NCBI RefSeq assembly: GCF_000376425.1
Contig: NZ_AQWL01000016.1
Location: 1-48,652 of the forward strand
Reading direction: 5' to 3'
DNA length: 48,652 bases
Source of the DNA: Thiobacillus denitrificans DSM 12475
GTDB lineage: Bacteria > Pseudomonadota > Gammaproteobacteria > Burkholderiales > Thiobacillaceae
Part shown: one piece after another, positions 37,357 to 46,521 of the stretch
Layout of the letters: every line of letters starts with the position of its first letter
Position numbering within the stretch: position 1 is the first letter of the stretch
The notes under the pieces: model-generated
Databases searched by the model: none
Told to the model about the DNA's origin: nothing
Seen by the model: only the letters and a program-made list of their open reading frames with translations
Translations under genes and position numbers: made by a program

Positions 37357-40300
37357 GTCTGCATCCGGTGCCTGGCCAATTGCATCGATCGATTGATGAT
37401 CTCGTCCATTTCCTCGGTAGTCAGGGGGATGCCCCGCTCATTCCGGATTTGGTCATAGAGAAAGTCGTCCATCTCGTTCATCGCCCGGCGCTGCGCATCC
37501 AGGTTGTCCCAGAATCCCACGACCCGGTTTCGCTCGACGATGGCCCAGATGCTGACCGCCGCCTCTGCCGCCACTGCCTTTGCCTGCGTGGCATCCGCAA
37601 CATGCCGACCGAAATACGGCTCCAGGACACCGAAACAGGCAATTGCGTGATCGTTGCCGTGTAGGACAGCTGGTACATCATCCGTCTTGCGATTGACCAC
37701 CGCATCCTTGATCTCGCTGGCCCGTTTCAGATACTCCAGATCGGAAATCCGCCCGGCTCGGTAATCGTCGATAGCCTGCTGAATCAGCTTGGAGAATTTC
37801 TCGAAGAAGGCGGGGTCTTCGTCCAGGTGCTCGGTGATGGCGCGTTTGGTAGCGTGGGCGATCATGTCCGCCTTGGCGGCAGTCGGCTTGCCATGGCCTT
37901 GCTCTTCCACGATTTGCTGGAAGGCCGCGCTATCGAAAATGTTGACCGGTTCATTGAGCCTCAGCACCTCGTTGGCCGAGATATGGGTGTCGAGCAGCTT
38001 TTGGATCTTCGGTTCGTAGTCACGGTAGTCGATGGACTCGGCATAGCGCAATTTCACCGCCGCCTTCAGATTGGTGAAGCGCTTGAGGTCTGTCTTGTAA
38101 GCCTTGAAACGGTTCTCCGGGGTTGTGGTGATAAATTCCTCGGAAGACATGGCGATAGCCAGCGTCTTGGCGTAGGCCGAGAGCCGTTCGTAAAAGTTTT
38201 CACGGATTTTTTCGTCGGCCAGCAGTTGCTCGAAGGCTTCCTCATCCTGCCGGTTGGCCACGGTTTTGAACACATCCCACAACTCGGCGTGGCGCTGCGG
38301 CAGTTGGCGCACCTCGTCGTTGATGCTGGTCAAGGCTCCGGCGAGATCACCCTCTTCGAAACCCTCCAGTGCGCTGTAGGTGGTCAACGCCTGATCGAGT
38401 TCGCCCAGCACACCGGCGTAGTCGATGATGTAACCGAACTCCTTGGGCTTGGCTCCCTCATCATCGTCGTAGAGACGATTGACGCGGGCAATGGCCTGCA
38501 GCAGGGTGTGTTCTTTCAGCTTGCGCGTAAGGTACAACACCGTGTTGCGCGGCGCGTCGAAGCCGGTCAGCAGCTTGCTGACCACAATGAGAATCTCCGG
38601 GTCGCTGCCGTGCTTGAAGGCATTGATGATCTGCGTCTCGTAAGCCTCGGCATCGCCATAACGCTTCATCATGCGTTGCCAGAAGGCGACCACTTCATCG
38701 GTGGATTCGTCGTCGTCCACGTCGTCGAAGCCTTCCCGCTCGTCAGGCGCAGAGATGATGACCTCGCTGCTCACTTCACCGATATCATCCAGAAAAGCCT
38801 TGTACTTCAGCGCCGCTAACTTGGAGGGTGCCACCAGCTGTGCCTTGAAACCCGTGCCCTGCCAGTTCTGCTGGAAATGCGTGCTGATGTCGAAGGCCCG
38901 CATATAGATGACCTGATCGGCCTTGTTAAGCATCTCTGCCCGCGCGTATTTCTTCTTGAGATCGGCCTTCTGCGCCGACGTCAGCCCCTCGGTGTGGCGC
39001 TCAAACCAGACATCAATCGCCGCTTTGTTCTGCTCAATCTCCACCAGACGCCCTTCGTAGAGCAAGGGCACGATGGCGCCGTCCGACACCGCCTGGTTGA
39101 TGGCATAGGTATGGATGATGCCGCCGAAGCGCATCACGTCGCTTTTCTCGCGCTTCAGTAACGGCGTGCCAGTGAAGCCGATGTAGCAGGCGTTCGGGAA
39201 CATCTGCCGCATCCGTGCTGAGAACATGCCCAGTTGCGTGCGCTGGGTTTCATCCACCAGCACAAAGATTTCCGTGGATTCGTCCTGGAACTTGCGTGTG
39301 GACAGCGCCTTGTCGAACTTGTGGATCAGCGAGGTGACGATATGCGCCTTGTTCTCGGCCACCAACTCCACCAGATGTCGCCCCGATTCAGCCCGATCCG
39401 GCGTCAGACCGCAGGCCGCGAAGGTGTTGCCGAGTTGCTTGTCGAGATCGACCCGGTCAGTGACCAGCACGATGCGTGGCGTGCGGATATCGAGATCGAG
39501 TACCAACGCCTTGGCCAGCATCACCATCGTCAGCGACTTGCCCGAGCCCTGGGTGTGCCAGACGATGCCGCCGGCCCGTCGCCCGGCATCGTCGCGCTGC
39601 TTCATCCGCCCAAGAATGCGCTCCACCGCGAAGAACTGCTGATAGCGGGCAATCTTGCGCCGCCCGCCATCGAATACCGTGAACTGTAGCGCCATGCGCA
39701 GCAGACGCTCGGGCCGGCACAGGGCGTAAATCGTGCGGTCCTGTTCGGTCAGAGCCCGACGCACCAGATACTCGGCATCGGGTTCGCGCACGCCAAAACC
39801 TTCGGCCAGCAACTCATAAAGCCCAGCCTTCGCCTCCTGCGGTAAGGCTTGGTCGAGCACCGCGCGCAATGCCGCACCGTCCTCGTCCTTCTCTTCCTGC
39901 TCCTCGCGCCACACCGCCCAATACTTGGCCGCCGTGCCCACGGTGGCATATTTGCAGTGGTTCTTATTGGTAGCGATCACCAACTGGGCGTAAGTGAACA
40001 GCGTCGGGATGTACTCGTCGCGCTGGTTGCGGATCATCTGTGACACCGCCTGCGCCACTTCGGTATTGGGCGATTTGCACTCGATCACCGCAAAGGGGAT
40101 GCCGTTGACGAACAGCACGATGTCCGGCCGAGCCGTCTCGTGGCTGCGGGTGCGCTCCACCGAAAATTCGGCGGTGACGTGATAGACGTTGTTCTCCGGA
40201 TTCTTCCAGTCGATGTAGTTGAGCGTGAAGCTGCGCACGTCGCCTTCCACCGACTGCTCCAGCGCCACGCCCAGCGTCAGCAAGTCATAGACCGCTTCGT

Positions 40301-40577
40301 TGGTTTTCAGCAGGCCGTCGTACTTCACGTTCTTCAGCCGCTGAATGGCGCTTTGGATATTTTCCTCGCTGAACAGATAGTTCTCGCCCTTGTGCTGGAT
40401 GCGATTGATGCGCTTGAGACTCTCGCGCAACACCTCTTCCAGCAGCACGTTGGAAAGACGCCCGCCACGCATCGCGAGTGCCTGCTCCGGCGTCAGATAG
40501 CGGTAGCCGAGATTGGCAAGCAAATGCAGCGCGGGGATTTGCGAGAGGTGTTTCTCATCGAAGCGGAAAGCAGTCAT
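37353..40577 (-). CDS. hsdR: type I restriction endonuclease, R subunit
   Basis: A 1074-residue motor and nuclease subunit. The N-terminal PD-(D/E)xK nuclease has D152 (RPDIVLF) and E166-C-K168. The SF2 motor has Walker A TQGSGKS with K347, DETQ as the DEAD-box equivalent (VLVDETQRTQ) and a motif VI region near TLLQAIARVNR. A C-terminal helical domain contacts the methylase. It cuts unmodified DNA after translocation, as part of an R2M2S1 complex. ATG 40577 is preferred over 40592: GGGGGAG lies upstream and it forms an ATGA overlap with the DUF4917 gene. All key residues are present. Confidence 0.93.
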   Translation of the reverse strand: MTAFRFDEKHLSQIPALHLLANLGYRYLTPEQALAMRGGRLSNVLLEEVLRESLKRINRIQHKGENYLFSEENIQSAIQRLKNVKYDGLLKTNEAVYDLLTLGVALEQSVEGDVRSFTLNYIDWKNPENNVYHVTAEFSVERTRSHETARPDIVLFVNGIPFAVIECKSPNTEVAQAVSQMIRNQRDEYIPTLFTYAQLVIATNKNHCKYATVGTAAKYWAVWREEQEEKDEDGAALRAVLDQALPQEAKAGLYELLAEGFGVREPDAEYLVRRALTEQDRTIYALCRPERLLRMALQFTVFDGGRRKIARYQQFFAVERILGRMKQRDDAGRRAGGIVWHTQGSGKSLTMVMLAKALVLDLDIRTPRIVLVTDRVDLDKQLGNTFAACGLTPDRAESGRHLVELVAENKAHIVTSLIHKFDKALSTRKFQDESTEIFVLVDETQRTQLGMFSARMRQMFPNACYIGFTGTPLLKREKSDVMRFGGIIHTYAINQAVSDGAIVPLLYEGRLVEIEQNKAAIDVWFERHTEGLTSAQKADLKKKYARAEMLNKADQVIYMRAFDISTHFQQNWQGTGFKAQLVAPSKLAALKYKAFLDDIGEVSSEVIISAPDEREGFDDVDDDESTDEVVAFWQRMMKRYGDAEAYETQIINAFKHGSDPEILIVVSKLLTGFDAPRNTVLYLTRKLKEHTLLQAIARVNRLYDDDEGAKPKEFGYIIDYAGVLGELDQALTTYSALEGFEEGDLAGALTSINDEVRQLPQRHAELWDVFKTVANRQDEEAFEQLLADEKIRENFYERLSAYAKTLAIAMSSEEFITTTPENRFKAYKTDLKRFTNLKAAVKLRYAESIDYRDYEPKIQKLLDTHISANEVLRLNEPVNIFDSAAFQQIVEEQGHGKPTAAKADMIAHATKRAITEHLDEDPAFFEKFSKLIQQAIDDYRAGRISDLEYLKRASEIKDAVVNRKTDDVPAVLHGNDHAIACFGVLEPYFGRHVADATQAKAVAAEAAVSIWAIVERNRVVGFWDNLDAQRRAMNEMDDFLYDQIRNERGIPLTTEEMDEIINRSMQLARHRMQT

Positions 40578-41659
40578 ACGCTGCTCCCCCATACATTCGC
40601 TGAGGCGGCGTCAAAAAAGGTAACGACCAAGGGCACATTTCTCTCACGCTGCCTCACCACGGCATTTACCCGTTCACGAAACGATCGCTTGTTTTCGTCA
40701 TCCAATGATCCTTGGACGCTCACAAAAAGATGCGCCACCTTGCCGTCAGATATTTTCCGGAGTACATGGTTGTCATTGTCCGAAAATGAGTGGCCAAAAA
40801 TAAATAGCGCATGATCTTTCTGCTCCATTTGTGCAGAAAAGCTCTTGTAGGAGTGGTACAAGTACGCGCTATGTTTGATCTTGGTCAGCTTCTGTTCACT
40901 GCTACCTTCAGCGACAAATAGTGGAAACATATCGTGCTCCATCGCTAATCTGGCCTGAGTGAGAATAGGTACGCCTTTGTCTCGCCATGTATATTTCTTG
41001 AGCTCACTGCCAGAATCGAACAGATGGATAGCACCGTGAAGATAGTGGATTCGTTGATCGCGGGCACTCGTCTCACCTTGCCATGTAACGTAGTCGGTGA
41101 AGTCGCCCACTCCACCACGCCCAAAGCCGTCGTTGATCGTTAACGACAAAGGGTCGCTGAACGGTTGATCCTCGTGCAGTGTTACCCAATACAGCAAGAG
41201 ATCGTAGTTGACTGTGTAAACTCGACCGTCGTTACTGGCGTTGAGAAAATGGGACAAAAACTGACGACATGACCAAAATTTTTCGTCAACAATATGGTTA
41301 GGAATTTCGGGGTGATTGTCTGCAATAGTTCGTACCAGCGCTGTCTTCAATTCACCTGCTTGGCAGTGCATCTTGTCGGCTGTGTGTTGTGCCGCTGGTT
41401 CAAATACGGGTAACGTCTTGGCGGCATCTTCCAAGGCACGGATCACCTCTTCGAAATCCTTGGTATCAAACACTTCGAACATCCGCGCTGCCTCTGGAAT
41501 GGCGAGGAAATGGGTTTCCCGGGCTTGCTCATACAACGAGCGGTAGGTGAAAATGCTTGGGTCACAGGCAATGCTGAAGCCGTTTCCCAGTAAGAGATGG
41601 CGCTTTTTATATAGGTCAGCCATTTCGAGTGCCGTTTGAAACGAAACCACTTCAGTCAT
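40574..41659 (-). CDS. DUF4917 protein with SIR2-like motifs
   Basis: A 361-residue soluble protein of the DUF4917 family. Four motifs in order are those of SIR2-like NAD-binding proteins: LLGNGFS at 23-29 (dinucleotide loop), N151-Y152-D153 in YTVNYDLLLYW, LHG at 207-209, and GHSFSDND at 289-296. SIR2-like domains in defence systems often act as NADases. The gene is wedged between hsdS and hsdR with ATGA overlaps on both sides, so it is made with the restriction system. An effector role triggered when restriction fails is inference; catalytic activity is untested. Confidence 0.75.
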   Translation of the reverse strand: MTEVVSFQTALEMADLYKKRHLLLGNGFSIACDPSIFTYRSLYEQARETHFLAIPEAARMFEVFDTKDFEEVIRALEDAAKTLPVFEPAAQHTADKMHCQAGELKTALVRTIADNHPEIPNHIVDEKFWSCRQFLSHFLNASNDGRVYTVNYDLLLYWVTLHEDQPFSDPLSLTINDGFGRGGVGDFTDYVTWQGETSARDQRIHYLHGAIHLFDSGSELKKYTWRDKGVPILTQARLAMEHDMFPLFVAEGSSEQKLTKIKHSAYLYHSYKSFSAQMEQKDHALFIFGHSFSDNDNHVLRKISDGKVAHLFVSVQGSLDDENKRSFRERVNAVVRQRERNVPLVVTFFDAASANVWGSSV

Positions 41660-42954
41660 TGGTTGGCCTCCTCAGGTACTTTCACTCGCCATTGGCCGGT
41701 GAGAAGCTTTTGCATCAGGCCGCGTTTCTGTGTTTTGAGGGCTTTGACCTCGGCTTGCAACAGAGCAATTTCCCGCTTGGCATCGTCAAGCACGGCATTG
41801 ATTTCCCGTTGCTCATTGAGCGGCGGTAGCGGAATTTGAATGCGGGCGAAGTCTTTCCAGCGCAAGCTACCGCGCCTATCCACGGAGGAGTTGGTATTCG
41901 CCGCAAAAATCTGGCGCAACTTTTCAGTCTTGAGCAGCTTGTATAAATAACCGTCGTCGATCATCTTGGCATCGGCTTGAAAAACCGTGTAGATCGGGCT
42001 GACCAATCCAGCGGGCACCGAATCCTGATACCCGATGGAGCCTTCCTCGATATGGTTAGTTGCGTAGGCAAATTGGCCGTGCCTGACAACCTTGTATTTC
42101 GAGGTGTCATGGCTGAACACCTGTTTGTCAAAATATGTGAGCGAATCGACCAGCCCGTCGTATTTGGTACAGGAAAGGACCGGCAAATCGCTGTCGTTAC
42201 TATTTAGCGCTGACACCTCCCGGGCGGCCTTGCCGATCTCCATGACCTGCCAGTCGCTTGGGGCGGAGAACCAATGAAGGGTCCTTGTGGTCTTGGTATT
42301 GCGCTGTCCAAAGCGAGCGTGGCCGAACAGCAGGTGATTCGATAGAGCCTCATTTCGTCGCCGATTCGACGCAATCAGTTGTTCGGTTTTTTCAATCGCA
42401 GCATCCCACGTCCCTAGTATCGCAGCCAAACGTCGCTGCTCGGCCAGTGGAGGTAAAGGCAAAATGAATCGTCCAAGCTCGCTGGTATTGATGTGGAGCA
42501 TGGAGGACCCAACTTCCAAACCACGCAACCGCGCCTGACCGATTTCAGAGTTAACGTAGTGACAAACAAAGTACGGGTCGACCTTGTTTCGCTGAAAGCG
42601 ATTTATGATCAGAGCGTGGCAATTTGAACCTGCGGCTGCTGGCGGAACAACCGCTGCGGTACCGATATGGCCAGATTGAACTACCAGAAGATCACCTTCA
42701 CGAAGGCAGCTCTTCTGATTCCTCTCGTGAAACTCCTTGGTAACCCAAGTGGCATTCATGAAATCAATTTTGTTCGGCCTTACGTTGAAGCCCTGGAGAT
42801 ATCTAACTCCAATTTCCGGGTCGTCTGTTTGATATGGCAACGAAGGGCCAACGTAGCCGTTTGTAAGTAGCTCAGTGACCTCATCAATAAATACCTGCTG
42901 CCAGTCGTCGGGGCATTGCCCCACGAGCAAAGGCGTGAGCCTTCCCAAAGTCAT
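41656..42954 (-). CDS. hsdS: type I restriction specificity subunit
   Basis: A 432-residue DNA recognition subunit with two target-recognition domains, each followed by a conserved coiled-coil region: PLPPLAEQRRLAAIL with DAAIEKTEQLIASNRRR in the middle, and PLPPLNEQREINAVL with a long C-terminal coiled coil. The two domains read the two halves of a bipartite site; the site cannot be predicted. Coupled to dinD and DUF4917 by ATGA overlaps. It appears complete. Confidence 0.92.
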   Translation of the reverse strand: MTLGRLTPLLVGQCPDDWQQVFIDEVTELLTNGYVGPSLPYQTDDPEIGVRYLQGFNVRPNKIDFMNATWVTKEFHERNQKSCLREGDLLVVQSGHIGTAAVVPPAAAGSNCHALIINRFQRNKVDPYFVCHYVNSEIGQARLRGLEVGSSMLHINTSELGRFILPLPPLAEQRRLAAILGTWDAAIEKTEQLIASNRRRNEALSNHLLFGHARFGQRNTKTTRTLHWFSAPSDWQVMEIGKAAREVSALNSNDSDLPVLSCTKYDGLVDSLTYFDKQVFSHDTSKYKVVRHGQFAYATNHIEEGSIGYQDSVPAGLVSPIYTVFQADAKMIDDGYLYKLLKTEKLRQIFAANTNSSVDRRGSLRWKDFARIQIPLPPLNEQREINAVLDDAKREIALLQAEVKALKTQKRGLMQKLLTGQWRVKVPEEANQ

Positions 42955-43796
42955 TTCTTCTTCTCCAGCTTCTTCTTCGCGCTCTCAATCTGCTGAATGC
43001 TCTTCTCCGGCGTCGGCAACGCCTCGGGCATGGTGCCGCCCAGCTCGTCGATGGTCTGGCGTACTTTCTTGCCGACCTCGAAGTGAGTCTGGTTGGCCTT
43101 CTGCTTGCCGCGCACCTGGTCACGGCGCAGCTTCTCTTCCGTTTGCGTGGCGCGGAACAGGTTGGCGGCGAGTTCGGTGCTGCCCATGTGGTCGAGAATT
43201 TTCTGGCTTTTCTTCAGGCCCTTGATGGTGTGGATGTCCTTCGCGCCCCGGCCGCCATAGAGGCCTTTGTAGCCGTGGTCCTGGAAAATGGCATAGTCAA
43301 TCGGCGTTTCGACGCCGGCGTCCTTGGCCGCAGCGGCAAGGTGCTTGTTATGCTCGGCTAGTTCGTTACGGATGGCCAGCCGCTTGTCATTCTCCGACAG
43401 CCGGGCGAAGGCTTCGTTATCGTTCAATTCCTGCCGGCGTGTCTGCAGGGCGAAGTAGGTCTGTCCATTGGCGATGACCGGCTTGGACGGGTCGCCGTTC
43501 TGCACGATGAGATAACAGGCGTAGCGGGAAAGCCTGTAGTCCTCGATTTCACGCTTGGCGCCTGAGCCGATATCGACCATTTTCGCCGTTTGGGAAAAAT
43601 GGTCGTCGACCTCATTACCCGACTGGCGACAGGCCTCCATCGATTTTTCGATTACGCGCTTGAATTTGTCCCAGGCTGCATATTCCAGCAGTGGCTGTAA
43701 ATCCCGTGCTACCCAGTATTCATTGCCTTCGGCATCGAACTGGCGGATTCCCTCGAAGGTCTCATGGTGCTGCTCGACAACGCGCTTCTCTGTCAT
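42951..43796 (-). CDS. dinD: DinD-like DNA damage-inducible protein
   Basis: A 281-residue protein of the DinD family: N-terminal domain MTEKRVVEQHHETFEGIRQF and EYWVARDLQPLLEYAAWDKF (Bro-N/antirepressor-like), then SRYACYLIVQNGDPSKPVIA and a Lys-rich C-terminus. E. coli DinD is SOS-induced and inhibits RecA filaments. Here the gene sits between hsdM and hsdS, a known companion position in type I systems. The start is ATG 43796, overlapping the hsdM stop (ATGA). It may limit repair of restricted foreign DNA or protect the cell from its own cuts; both are inference. Confidence 0.88.
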   Translation of the reverse strand: MTEKRVVEQHHETFEGIRQFDAEGNEYWVARDLQPLLEYAAWDKFKRVIEKSMEACRQSGNEVDDHFSQTAKMVDIGSGAKREIEDYRLSRYACYLIVQNGDPSKPVIANGQTYFALQTRRQELNDNEAFARLSENDKRLAIRNELAEHNKHLAAAAKDAGVETPIDYAIFQDHGYKGLYGGRGAKDIHTIKGLKKSQKILDHMGSTELAANLFRATQTEEKLRRDQVRGKQKANQTHFEVGKKVRQTIDELGGTMPEALPTPEKSIQQIESAKKKLEKKK

Positions 43797-45352
43797 ACGC
43801 TCAGTTCCTTGAGGTAGGTTTTCATCTTGGCGCGCACTTCGGCCAGCTCCGCTTCCAGGCATTCGATGTCCTGCTCCACGGCAGCCACGTCGATTTCTTC
43901 CTCTTCCTCGAAGGTGTCCACGTAGCGCGGGATGTTGAGGTTGAAGTCGTTCTCGGCGATCTCGGCAAGCGGGGCGACGTAAGCGTATTTGTCGACGTTC
44001 TGGCGCGCATCGAAGGTGGCGACGATTTTGTCCAGGTGCGAGTCGAATAGGGCGTTCTGGGTCTTGGCGGCCTGGAAGTCGCGGCTGGCGTCGATGAACA
44101 GTACGTCGCGGCAGGCTTCGCGCTCGCCGCCCTTTTCCCGCGCCCGGTCAAAGACCAGGACGGCGACCGGGATGGATGTGGTGGGGAAGAGGTTGCCCGG
44201 TAGACCAATGACGGCATCGAGCAGGTTGTCCTCGATCAGCTTCTGCCGGATGCGGCCTTCGGCGCCGCCGCGGAACAGCACGCCGTGAGGTACCACTACC
44301 GCCACGCGACCGGCCTGCGGCTGGGCGGTTTCGACCATGTGGCTAATGAAAGCGTAGTCGCCCTTCGACTTGGGCGGAACGCCGCGCCAGAAGCGGTTGA
44401 AGCGATCCGACTCGGCATGCTCGGAGCCCCATTTGTCGAGGCTGAAGGGCGGATTGGCAACCACCACGTCGAAGTGCATCAGGCGATCGGCTTCGATCAA
44501 TGCCGGGCTGTTGAGGGTGTCGCCCCATTCGATGCGCGCGGAGTCCTTGCCGTGCAGGAACATATTCATGCGGGCCAGCGCCCAGGTGCTGCCGTTCACT
44601 TCCTGGCCGAACAGGGCGAAATCGCGGCTGCCGGTTTCTTCTACCAGTGCCGCCGCCTCGATCAGCAGGCCGGCGGAACCGCAAGCCGGGTCGCAGATGC
44701 GGTCGCCGGGTTTGGGCTTGGTCAGGCGGGCGAGCAGGCGGGATACCTGCTTGGGCGTGTAGAACTCGCCGGCTTTTTTGCCTGCATCGGAAGCGAAACG
44801 CTCGATCAGGTAGATGTAGGCGTTACCAATCACGTCCTCGGAAACGCGGGAGGGACGCAGGTCGAGCTTGGCGAAATCCTCCAGCAGGTTTTTCAGGCGA
44901 CGGTTGCGATCCTTGGTCTGGCCGAGGTTGGCTTCAGAGTTGAAGTCGATGTTGCGGAACACACGGTCAAGCTTGGCCTTGTTGGCATCCTCGATGCCGT
45001 CGAGCACGATGTTGATCAACTCACCAACGTTGGCCGCGTTACGGCGCTCGTAAAGGCTGTTGAAATCACCGGCGAAACGTTCAATAACCTCACCGGTCTT
45101 TTCATCCTTGAACTCGACAAAAGGCAGCGTGAAACGCTCGCGATCCAGCTTGCGCCGGATGCGCTCGTCGTCGTCGCCGTACTGCTGACGATAGGTGTCG
45201 TAGTGGTCTTGCCACAGGTCGCTGATGTATTTGAGGAACAACATCACAAGGATGTAATCCTTGTATTGGGCCGGATCGACAACGCCACGAAATGTGTCGC
45301 AGGCGGCCCAGGCGGCCGAGTTGACTTCTTGTTGTGTGATCTTGCCGTTCAT
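43793..45352 (-). CDS. hsdM: type I restriction methyltransferase, M subunit
   Basis: A 519-residue N6-adenine methyltransferase. An N-terminal helical HsdM domain (MNGKITQQEVNSAAWAACDT, then VDPAQYKDYILVMLFLKYIS) precedes the catalytic domain with SAM motif DPACGSAG (D221) and motif IV NPPF (N300). It ends in a Glu-rich coiled coil that contacts HsdS. ATG 45352 has AAGGAG seven bases upstream; the longer open frame has no such site. First gene of the tightly coupled six-gene series. Confidence 0.95.
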   Translation of the reverse strand: MNGKITQQEVNSAAWAACDTFRGVVDPAQYKDYILVMLFLKYISDLWQDHYDTYRQQYGDDDERIRRKLDRERFTLPFVEFKDEKTGEVIERFAGDFNSLYERRNAANVGELINIVLDGIEDANKAKLDRVFRNIDFNSEANLGQTKDRNRRLKNLLEDFAKLDLRPSRVSEDVIGNAYIYLIERFASDAGKKAGEFYTPKQVSRLLARLTKPKPGDRICDPACGSAGLLIEAAALVEETGSRDFALFGQEVNGSTWALARMNMFLHGKDSARIEWGDTLNSPALIEADRLMHFDVVVANPPFSLDKWGSEHAESDRFNRFWRGVPPKSKGDYAFISHMVETAQPQAGRVAVVVPHGVLFRGGAEGRIRQKLIEDNLLDAVIGLPGNLFPTTSIPVAVLVFDRAREKGGEREACRDVLFIDASRDFQAAKTQNALFDSHLDKIVATFDARQNVDKYAYVAPLAEIAENDFNLNIPRYVDTFEEEEEIDVAAVEQDIECLEAELAEVRAKMKTYLKELSV

Positions 45353-45375
45353 CCGCAACTCCTTCGATGTTTGGA

Positions 45376-45403
45376 AAGGGCGGGAGAGGTTCCTCCCGCC
45401 CTT
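45376..45403. promoter_or_regulatory. perfect 11-bp hairpin before hsdM
   Basis: AAGGGCGGGAG and CTCCCGCCCTT (loop of six) lie between the DUF2188 stop and the hsdM ribosome binding site. No T run follows on the minus strand, so it is more likely an mRNA processing, stabilising or attenuating element than a full terminator. Confidence 0.7.
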
Positions 45404-45407
45404 GGTC

Positions 45408-45650
45408 TTAGCCGGGGATATTTTTTGGATCGTGTCCGTGGCTATCCGACTGTGCAATCTTTCCATCCAGATTCTTGATCTTCAGCTCAGACCCTTCGCG
45501 CTGGCTCATTTGCCGGGCGGCATCGATGGCTTCCCGCTTGGTGTCGTGATGTGAACCTGCGCGGCTTGCGCCGGCTTTCTTGTTGTCCCAGCCACCTTGG
45601 GGGTTCGGCTGAACAAAACGGGTGTTGCTAGGTGAAGGCGTTTTTGCCAT
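45408..45650 (-). CDS. DUF2188-like small protein
   Basis: An 80-residue basic hydrophilic protein: RFVQPNPQGGWDNKKAGASR, then HDTKREAIDAARQMSQREGS, then ELKIKNLDGKI. This V-x-P-x-x-GGW...T-K-x-EAI-x-A-R pattern is that of DUF2188. Such proteins are often found at the head of type I restriction or stress loci. It lies between the half-size specificity gene and hsdM and probably shares their transcript. Function unknown. Confidence 0.75.
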   Translation of the reverse strand: MAKTPSPSNTRFVQPNPQGGWDNKKAGASRAGSHHDTKREAIDAARQMSQREGSELKIKNLDGKIAQSDSHGHDPKNIPG

Positions 45651-45733
45651 GATGGATACCTTATACGTTGCGTTTCATAACGTGCCGGTCCGGGTATTGC
45701 GAGTACCTGGGTCGGCGCCTGGCCCACTTGAGT

Positions 45734-46303
45734 TCAGTGGGCATCCTGAGCTTTACGCATCAGAATTCCATCGATCAGCGCCTTACGCCGATCCATTAAT
45801 TCGGTTGTGATCCTTGCCTCCTGACTGGCAAGCTGTCCGATTTCGACGATTCGTCGCTGAGTCTCCAACGGTGGGACTGAAATCACCAACTGCTCTAGTG
45901 CTGCCTTGCTGATCATTCGCACCGAAGTTCCCTCGGCCTGCGCCGCCAACGTAGCTTGAACTGCCGGTAGGTTGATATACCAGAGGAGGTATGCGGGCAG
46001 CACCTCGATGGGCCGAATCAACAACATGGGAGCAGCAAGGACCGCCGGCCCCACGTCAGCCGAAACTAGCGCCACTGAGTTAGTCCGCCCACGTGAGCGA
46101 AATACCAAGTCGCCCCGTCTGATCAGGTGATGCTCGTTGAAATCCGGCAGATCCACCCGAACCGCATCTTCCACGTGCAGCAAGCTGGCGTCGTCTATGT
46201 CCTTCATCTGCACAACGGCGATGGCTCCCGTCGCGTCGTGCTCAAGGCGCGACCGGAACGGGTAACCCATGCGAATGCTTGTTACTTGCCCCAGCTTCGT
46301 CAT
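45734..46303 (-). CDS. half-size HsdS-like protein (one recognition domain)
   Basis: A 189-residue protein with a single target-recognition-like domain and one conserved region (ISVPPLETQRRIVEIGQLAS, then RITTELMDRRKALIDGILMR coiled coil). Normal HsdS proteins, such as the one at 41656, have two such halves. Half subunits can dimerise to read a symmetric site, so this may be an alternative specificity subunit or a remnant. ATG 46303 is chosen because it follows a strong promoter by about 30 bp. It is the first gene of the operon. Confidence 0.75.
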   Translation of the reverse strand: MTKLGQVTSIRMGYPFRSRLEHDATGAIAVVQMKDIDDASLLHVEDAVRVDLPDFNEHHLIRRGDLVFRSRGRTNSVALVSADVGPAVLAAPMLLIRPIEVLPAYLLWYINLPAVQATLAAQAEGTSVRMISKAALEQLVISVPPLETQRRIVEIGQLASQEARITTELMDRRKALIDGILMRKAQDAH

Positions 46304-46337
46304 GTTAGTAGTAAAGGCATTTCTGGATAATGTAGAA

Positions 46338-46366
46338 ATTCTAGGCCACCAGATTATCGGTGTCAA
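46338..46366 (-). promoter_or_regulatory. sigma-70 promoter of the restriction operon
   Basis: On the minus strand a perfect -35 TTGACA (46361-46366) is followed by a 17-bp spacer and -10 TAGAAT (46338-46343, five of six bases). Transcription would start about 28 bases before ATG 46303. Confidence 0.85.
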
Positions 46367-46521
46367 CAGTCGTAATCGCTTTTCTGGTTTATTATCTAGC
46401 TGCCTGATCGATCAGCACGATTATTTTGGTATGTGGTGTGTCCTTTATCACTCAGCTTTGCATGCCTGCCGGCAACCCCCAAGCGCAAGCCAAAGCCCCC
46501 AGGAAACCTGCCAAGAGCAGC

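Noticed and set aside
37827-38819. Plus-strand ORF of 330 codons
   Set aside because: Antisense to hsdR; no family features and no ribosome binding site logic.
44285-45478. Long plus-strand ORF of 397 codons
   Set aside because: It is antisense to hsdM, whose motifs and coupled neighbours are unambiguous. The ORF is a by-product of GC-rich codon use.
45722-45742. Terminator GCCCACT/AGTGGGC after the half HsdS gene
   Set aside because: No T run follows in the direction of transcription and the arm overlaps the stop codon; kept only as a possible weak structure.
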